Below are positions 59,144 through 64,000 of a stretch of 64,000 nt of DNA, piece by piece (within the stretch, counting starts at the first letter, position 1; every line of letters begins with the position of its first letter). The translations under genes were made by a program, and so were the position numbers. This DNA comes from Methylobacterium oxalidis (lineage in GTDB: Bacteria > Pseudomonadota > Alphaproteobacteria > Rhizobiales > Beijerinckiaceae). The stretch is from assembly GCF_007992195.1 (NCBI RefSeq), contig NZ_BJZU01000043.1, forward strand, positions 1-64,000. The letters are read 5' to 3'. A model generated the notes under the pieces. The model did no database searches, was not told where the DNA came from, and worked only from the letters and a program-made list of their open reading frames with translations.

Positions 59144-61102
59144 ATGGAAGCACCCTCGACATCCGCCCCGCGCCAGCCCGCCCAGGTGCCGCCCCCCGTC
59201 ACGCCGGGCCTGCGCGGCCTCCTGACCCTCGCCGTCGGCGTGGTGGTCATCGCCGCCCTCTATTTCGGCCGCGAGGTGTTCATCCCCCTCGTGCTCGCCA
59301 TCCTGCTGAGCTTCGTCCTCGCGCCCGTGGTCAATCTCCTGCGCCGCATCCATTTCGGCCGGGCGCCCTCCGTCATCGTCGCCGTGCTGCTCGCGCTCGG
59401 GGTCATCCTCGGCATCGGGGCGGTGATCGGGACGCAGGTGGCGAGCCTCGCCGGCAACCTGCCGCAGTACCAGGCGACGGTGCAGCAGAAGGTCTCCGGC
59501 CTGCAGGAGGGCATCCTCGGCCGCGCCAACGCCCTGCTGCAGCGGATCAACCATCAGGTCCACGACGCCTCCCAGAAGGCCGCCGCCTCCGGCACGACCG
59601 CCGCGGCGCCGAGCGGCGGCGAGACGCCGAAGGCCCAGCTCGTGCGCGTGCAGGAGCCCGATCCCTCGCCGCTCACCCTCGCCCACAACATCCTCGGGCC
59701 GGTCGTCGAGCCGCTGACCACGGTCGGCATCGTGCTCGTGGTCGTGATCTTCCTCCTCATGCAGCGGGAGGACCTGCGCAACCGCCTCATCCGCCTGTTC
59801 GGCTCGAGCGACCTGCACCGCACGACGGTGGCCATGGACGACGCCGCGAGCCGGCTCGGAACCTACTTCCTGGCCCAGCTCGGCATGAACGCCGCCTTCG
59901 GCGTGCTGATCGGCCTCGGCCTCTGGTTCATCGGCGTGCCGAGCCCGATCCTCTGGGGCGTGTTCGCCGCGCTGATGCGCTTCGTGCCCTATATCGGCGC
60001 CTTCATCGCCGCGCTGTTCCCCCTCGCCCTCGCCGCCGCGGTCGATCCGGGCTGGTCGATGGTCGTCTGGACGGCGGCCCTGTTCCTGATCGCCGAGCCC
60101 CTGTTCGGCCACGTGATCGAGCCGCTGCTGTACGGCCACTCAACCGGCCTCTCTCCCTTCGCCGTCATCGTCTCGACCCTGTTCTGGGGCTTCCTCTGGG
60201 GGCCGATCGGCCTGATCCTGGCCACGCCGTTCACGGTCTGCCTCGTGGTGCTGGGCCGCCACGTCGAGAGCCTGGAGTTCTTCGACGTGCTCCTCGGCGA
60301 CCGGCCGCCGCTGACGCCGGTGGAGAACTTCTACCAGCGCATGCTCGCCGGCGACCCGGACGAGGCGCGCGACATCGGCGAGGCGATGCTGAAGGAGCGC
60401 TCGCTCTCCTCCTACTACGACGAGGTCGCGCTCAAGGGGCTGCAGCTCGCCGCGAACGACTACGCGCGCGGGGTCGTCACGCCGGCGCAGCTCGAGAACA
60501 TCAAGACCTCCTGCCAGGGCCTCGTCGAGGATTTCGAGGGCCGGCCGGACGCCGAGCCGCCCGGCGACGGCAAGGCGCGAGGTCACTCCGACGTCCCGAC
60601 CCTGGCCGAGCAGGCGCACCCGAAGAACGAGGCCGTGCCGGGCCAGGCGCCCCCGGTCGAGGAGCGCCCGCCCGCCTGGCGCGGCGAGGCGCCGGTCCTG
60701 TGCATCGCCGGCCGCGGGCCTCTGGACGAGGCGGCCGCCTCGATCCTGGCCCAGCTCCTGCGCAAGCACGGCCTCGGGGCGCGGGTGACGCCGCACGAGG
60801 CCGTGGCCCGGGGGCGCATCCGGGACCTCGACCTGAGCGGGGTGGCGATGATCTGCATCTCCTACCTCGACATCACCGGCAGCCCGGCGCACCTGCGCTA
60901 CCTCCTGGAGCGCCTGCGCCGGCGCGCGCCCGACACCCCGATCCTCGTCGGCCTCTGGCCGGTGGGCGAGCGCGTCCTGAGCGACGCGGCGCTCGGCCGG
61001 GAGCTCGGGGCCGATGTCTACGTCTCATCGCTGCGCGGCGGCGTCGAGGCCTGCCTCAAGGCCGTGCGCGAGGCCCCGCGCGAGCCTGCCGCCGCGGCGT
61101 GA
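59144..61102 (+). CDS. AI-2E family permease with an extra C-terminal cytosolic domain
   Basis: 652 residues. Eight-helix AI-2E/PerM permease (about 20-385): LTLAVGVVVIAALYFGREVF, IPLVLAILLSFVLAPVVNLL, RFVPYIGAFIAALFPLAL, PLLYGHSTGLSPFAVIVSTL. A linker (about 390-525) follows, then an alpha/beta domain (about 526-645: VLCIAGRGPLDEAAASILAQ, LDLSGVAMICISYLDITGSP, APDTPILVGLWPVGE). This resembles a B12-binding-like or receiver-like Rossmann fold but lacks DxHxxG. No such domain is in typical AI-2E permeases. Start chosen at 59144; TTG and GTG alternatives lie upstream. Confidence 0.85.
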   Translation: MEAPSTSAPRQPAQVPPPVTPGLRGLLTLAVGVVVIAALYFGREVFIPLVLAILLSFVLAPVVNLLRRIHFGRAPSVIVAVLLALGVILGIGAVIGTQVASLAGNLPQYQATVQQKVSGLQEGILGRANALLQRINHQVHDASQKAAASGTTAAAPSGGETPKAQLVRVQEPDPSPLTLAHNILGPVVEPLTTVGIVLVVVIFLLMQREDLRNRLIRLFGSSDLHRTTVAMDDAASRLGTYFLAQLGMNAAFGVLIGLGLWFIGVPSPILWGVFAALMRFVPYIGAFIAALFPLALAAAVDPGWSMVVWTAALFLIAEPLFGHVIEPLLYGHSTGLSPFAVIVSTLFWGFLWGPIGLILATPFTVCLVVLGRHVESLEFFDVLLGDRPPLTPVENFYQRMLAGDPDEARDIGEAMLKERSLSSYYDEVALKGLQLAANDYARGVVTPAQLENIKTSCQGLVEDFEGRPDAEPPGDGKARGHSDVPTLAEQAHPKNEAVPGQAPPVEERPPAWRGEAPVLCIAGRGPLDEAAASILAQLLRKHGLGARVTPHEAVARGRIRDLDLSGVAMICISYLDITGSPAHLRYLLERLRRRAPDTPILVGLWPVGERVLSDAALGRELGADVYVSSLRGGVEACLKAVREAPREPAAAA

Positions 61103-61132
61103 GGCCCAGGTGGGCTCCCGCCCGCGCGGGGC

Positions 61133-61225
61133 TCATCGGGCGGGAGCGGGCGCCTCGCCCTCCTCGTCGATCGCCACCTGCCCGGGCGCCGGCCCGTGCC
61201 GGAGATGGAAGAAGTCGCGGGGCAT
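61133..61225 (-). pseudogene. Truncated DUF6894-type reading frame (30 residues)
   Basis: MPRDFFHLRHGPAPGQVAID ends after 30 residues (EEGEAPAPAR). The opening resembles DUF6894 (MPRYFFxxxDG), whose members are 75-90 residues. GGGAGGGGG precedes the ATG, which is one base from the stop of the Crp/Fnr gene, so it may still be translated as a peptide. Confidence 0.5.
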
Positions 61226-61226
61226 C

Positions 61227-61939
61227 TCACCCCCTCCCGATCAGCCGCCCGTACTCCGCCTCGGGCACGCCGTAGCTGCCGTTCGTCAGCGCCTCCAGCT
61301 TCTCCCGGTCGAGCACCTGGATGCGTCGGCGCCGCGCCCGGATGCGGCCCGCGCCCTCGAGGTTCTGGATCGCCAGCGTGATGCCGGCCCGCTGCACGCC
61401 GAGCATCATCGACAGGAACTCGTGGGTCAGCACCAGCTCGTCGCCGTCCGAACGGTCGTGGCACATCAGCAGCCAGCGGGCGAGCCGGCCCTCCAGGTTG
61501 ATCGCCGCGTTGGCGTAGGCGGTCTGCGCGCCCTGGATCATCAGCGTGTGCACGTAGCGCAGGAGCAGCCTGCGCAGGGACGGGCTCCGCTCGACCGCGG
61601 CGCACAGGGCCTGCGCCTCCATCCGCAGCGCCTCGCCGGCCATCTGCACGAAATACTCGTGCGGGGTGGTGCCGCTGCCGAGCAGCAGCTCCGCGGCACC
61701 GACCATTCCCTCGCGCCCGCAGAGGCCGACCTCGATGTCGCTGCCGCCGACCGTCGTGGCGATCGAGACGAAGCCCGTCTCCGGGAAGTAGACCTCCTCG
61801 ATCGTCCGGCCCGGCTCGATCAGCGTCTCGCGCAGCTGCGTCGTCGTGGTCTGCAGGTGCGGTTGAAGCAGGGGAAGTCGTCGGGCGCGAGCGCCCGCAG
61901 CAGGCGGTTGCGTGAGGTGGCTTGCTGTGGCTGAGCCAT
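61227..61939 (-). pseudogene. Crp/Fnr-family regulator broken by a one-base frameshift
   Basis: The intact-looking C-terminal frame (61227-61706 and upstream to about 61870) gives a cNMP-binding-like domain and Crp HTH (TTQLRETLIEPGRTIEEVYF, then FVSIATTVGGSDIEVGLCGR, and HEFLSMMLGVQRAGITLAIQ). The N-terminus (MAQPQQATSRNRLLRALAPD-DF) is in another frame. Adding one C to the CCCC run at 61871-61874 joins them into a 237-residue protein. Either the gene is inactivated or a homopolymer sequencing error exists. The family is the short group of Crp/Fnr proteins common in methylobacteria. Confidence 0.85.
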
Positions 61940-62227
61940 GACGCCCTCACCGTCGAGGCACGAGCTCACGTTTCCAACAGCGAGCGCCCGAGCAATCTAT
62001 CGAAGTCAGGGAACGCATAGTAGTAAAGTGAGTTTCTGCATGAAATATCTCATTGTCTTGAGAGGAATATGAGGGTTTAACATAAGTTATTTCGGATTTT
62101 AACAGGGATTAATTTTCGGAACTTGGCAAATGATCTGAAACGTTCGACAACACACCGGGAGAGAACTCCTCTTCCGATCAGTTTCACTTGCGTCTACAGC
62201 CAAGTGCATCTGCTCGGAGCGAGCCGA

Positions 62228-62647
62228 ATGTCACTCGCTTCGCCCACGGGATGCCTCATGGAACGGTTCGATCTGCGCCCGACGGTCCTGCTCACGGCGG
62301 ACGATCCGATCGTCGGCCTGGACCTGTCCGACGCCCTGGAGCGGGCAGGCTACCGCGTCGCCGGCCCGCTCGACACCGAGACAGGAGCCATCGCTCAGAT
62401 CGAGCGGACGAGGCCCAGTCTCGCGGTGGTCGATCAGCGGCTCAGGGACGGTCCGAGCGGCGCGCTGATGCGCGTCCTCCGCGCACGGGGCGTGCCCTTC
62501 GTCATCCACGCTGACCACCCGGGCGACGGCGCCTCGCCCGACGCCCTCCCGGACGCGCCCTGGCTCGCCAAGCCCGCCTGGCACCGCGACGTCGTCGATC
62601 TGCTGAGCGAGATCGCGCGGCGGGAGGCCCGCCCATGCTGTCGATGA
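62228..62647 (+). CDS. Response-regulator-like receiver protein
   Basis: 139 residues. Receiver fold: VLLTADDPIVGLDLSDALER, then LAVVDQRLRDG (phospho-acceptor Asp), VPFVIHADHP and LAKPAW (Lys). The usual Thr/Ser before the FV-I-T position is not visible (FVIHADH), so signalling may be altered. No output domain. It overlaps the start of the Crp/Fnr gene, so the two are probably co-translated. Alternative start ATG 62258. Confidence 0.75.
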   Translation: MSLASPTGCLMERFDLRPTVLLTADDPIVGLDLSDALERAGYRVAGPLDTETGAIAQIERTRPSLAVVDQRLRDGPSGALMRVLRARGVPFVIHADHPGDGASPDALPDAPWLAKPAWHRDVVDLLSEIARREARPCCR

Positions 62648-63432
62648 CCGGTTTCGCAATGAACGCACCCCTCCGGAGGTCCCTCCTGAACGGCCACTCC
62701 TCCAACCCGCTGGTGCGCAAGCTCGAGGGGCTCGCCCCGCTCTCGGAAGCCGACCGCAGCATCCTGGATCAGCTCGCCGCGGGCGCGCGGCTCGCCGATC
62801 CGCATGTCGACCTGATCCGCGAGGGCAGCGCCCCGGACGCCGCCTTCCTGGTCCTGAAGGGCATCGCCTGCCGCTACAAGCATCGCCAGGACGGCAAACG
62901 CCAGATCCTGAGCTACCTGCTGCCGGGCGATCTCTGCGACCCGGACATCGCGCATCTGAGTCGGATCGACCACGCCCTCGGCACGCTCTCGGCCTGCTCG
63001 GTCGCCCGCATCCCGCGTGAGGCGCTGCTGTTCGCCGTCGAGCGGCACCCGAACGTCGCCCAGGCGTTCCGGCGGGCGAAGATCGTGGAGGAGGCCGTCA
63101 CGCGCGAGTGGCTGGTCAATCTCGGCTGCCGCTCCGCCATCGAGCGCATCGCCCACCTGTTCTGCGAGCTTCTGCTGCGCCTGCAGGCGGTAGGGTTCGC
63201 CGAGAACGACAGCTTCGAGTTCCCGGTCACGCAGGTGGAGCTCGGGGACACGACCGGCCTGTCGAACGTGCACGTGAACCGCACGCTGCAGGAGCTGCGG
63301 CGGCAGGGCCTGATCGCGACGGGCCAGCGCCGCCTCATCATCCTGGACCTGCCGCGCCTCCGGGCGCTTGCCGAGTTCCAGGCCGGCTACCTTCAGCCGG
63401 CGGTCGGAACCGACCTCTGCACCGCCCACTGA
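62635..63432 (+). CDS. Crp/Fnr-family transcriptional regulator
   Basis: 265 residues. Cyclic-nucleotide-type sensor (about 45-160: LIREGSAPDAAFLVLKGIAC, RQILSYLLPGDLCDPDIAHL) and Crp HTH (about 190-250: VTQVELGDTTGLSNVHVNRT, LQELRRQGLIATGQRRLIIL). No Fnr-type Fe-S cysteine cluster, so it is not a classical Fnr. GGGAGG seven bases before ATG 62635; ATG 62644 would overlap the previous stop as ATGA. It is the intact counterpart of the frameshifted gene at 61227. Confidence 0.88.
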   Translation: MLSMTGFAMNAPLRRSLLNGHSSNPLVRKLEGLAPLSEADRSILDQLAAGARLADPHVDLIREGSAPDAAFLVLKGIACRYKHRQDGKRQILSYLLPGDLCDPDIAHLSRIDHALGTLSACSVARIPREALLFAVERHPNVAQAFRRAKIVEEAVTREWLVNLGCRSAIERIAHLFCELLLRLQAVGFAENDSFEFPVTQVELGDTTGLSNVHVNRTLQELRRQGLIATGQRRLIILDLPRLRALAEFQAGYLQPAVGTDLCTAH

Positions 63433-63536
63433 CCGGCGCGCCCGCCGGCCGGCGGGCAAGGACGTGTTCGAGGCGACGCTGTCGCTGGTCGCCGAGCGGC
63501 CCGACTGGACCTCCCGCGCCGACCGGACGCTCCCGG

Positions 63537-64000
63537 TCAGCGTGCCGTCTGCGCGGGGCTCGTCGGCAGCGGCGCGGCCTCGCCCGCTCCGGCGATCAGG
63601 AGCGAGCGCATCAGGCTGATCGTGGCCTGCGCGGAGGCCGGCTCCGCGATCTGCGCCGCGCCCGCTTCGAGGCCCGGGAACAGCTTACCGATCGTGCGGT
63701 CCGGGCGGATGCCCGCCATCGACCACGCCCCGAAGGTGCGCGCCTCGGCTTGGACGAACTCCAAGAGCTCGACGCGCCGGTGGCGCAGGTCGCAGCAGAT
63801 GCGCTCGAACGTCGCCTCGATGGCGGGAAGCGGGCCTTCCAGGGCCTGGACGAACACGCCGCGCGTGTGCAGCAGGGCGCCGGTCAGGTCGTCCGCCGCG
63901 TTGCGGATCTCGGAGGCCCGGACGATCTCCGCGATCTGCTGCCGGACGGCGTCCTCCGTCCCGGCGATGTGGATGTCGCTGCAGTAGAGAAGGCGGTGGA
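63537..64000 (-). CDS. BLUF-domain photoreceptor, 5' end beyond the window
   Basis: At least 154 residues, stop at 63537. BLUF features: HRLLYCSDIHIAGTE (Tyr of the flavin H-bond network), IRNAADDLTGALLHTRG (Asn), FVQALEGP (Gln). This is the FAD-binding blue-light pattern. The part after the BLUF core (about 110-154) is a short helical tail. The start lies outside the window, so any further N-terminal domain is unknown. Convergent with the Crp/Fnr gene (104 bases between stops). Confidence 0.85.
   Translation of the reverse strand, partial: HRLLYCSDIHIAGTEDAVRQQIAEIVRASEIRNAADDLTGALLHTRGVFVQALEGPLPAIEATFERICCDLRHRRVELLEFVQAEARTFGAWSMAGIRPDRTIGKLFPGLEAGAAQIAEPASAQATISLMRSLLIAGAGEAAPLPTSPAQTAR

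Overview
The window is GC-rich (about 70%) bacterial chromosome from an alphaproteobacterium, most likely a Methylobacterium/Methylorubrum-type member of the Hyphomicrobiales. The evidence is two Ros/MucR-type regulators, a BA14K-type cell-envelope protein, DUF6481 and DUF6894 small proteins, PRC-barrel stress proteins, a NepR-like anti-sigma protein, TTAA-N7-TTAA CtrA-type boxes and the codon bias. I see no rRNA, tRNA, transposase, phage module or CRISPR array. It reads as ordinary chromosome packed with small lineage-specific genes rather than as an island.

Layout. 0-5 kb: a serine hydrolase, a ring-cleaving VOC dioxygenase divergent from its LysR regulator, a secreted DUF4198 protein, a methyltransferase, and a scar of a urease operon in which ureC and ureG fragments are fused. 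5-15 kb: an RTX-type calcium-binding protein, small DUF and PRC-barrel proteins, a glycine-rich BA14K protein with a clear terminator and a 28-bp perfect hairpin beside it, a TAXI-type solute receptor, small zinc-ribbon genes and a 2OG-Fe(II) oxygenase. 15-26 kb: an MFS exporter with a divergent AraC regulator, many small membrane or secreted proteins, a fluoroacetyl-CoA-type thioesterase, MucR, a Mut7-C protein, an SDR, a FAH-family protein, an RMF-like protein and two PilZ proteins. 26-42 kb: Kup potassium transporter, a third PilZ protein, an FAD monooxygenase, a cold-shock protein, a vanadium haloperoxidase-type enzyme, a PAS protein flanked by two related small proteins, LysR, a DUF3616 protein, a voltage-gated-type K+ channel with a zinc ribbon, and a second PRC-barrel protein. 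42-64 kb: a double-core hybrid histidine kinase, an aldo/keto reductase, a CelD/BcsL-type acetyltransferase, dodecin, an FNT channel followed by a PP2C-kinase fusion, a tautomerase, a second hybrid kinase, a NepR-like coupled pair, a DNA glycosylase, a second MucR, an AI-2E-family permease with an extra C-terminal domain, a frameshifted Crp/Fnr gene, a response regulator overlapping an intact Crp/Fnr gene, and a BLUF photoreceptor cut by the window end.

How it fits together. The window is rich in sensing and stress functions: two phospho-relay hubs, PilZ and BLUF domains, Crp/Fnr and MucR regulators, cold shock, K+ uptake, PRC-barrel and RMF-like proteins. The most system-like unit is the FNT channel plus PP2C/Ser-Thr kinase pair at 49.9-52.6 kb. 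Genes in clear decay are the urease remnant, the Crp/Fnr gene at 61.2-61.9 kb (one base missing in a C run), a truncated DUF6894 gene next to it, and possibly the C-terminus of the AraC regulator.

Limits. All calls come from reading the sequence and recalled family knowledge; no database search was run. Starts are chosen from ribosome-binding sites and family length and may be off by a few codons.
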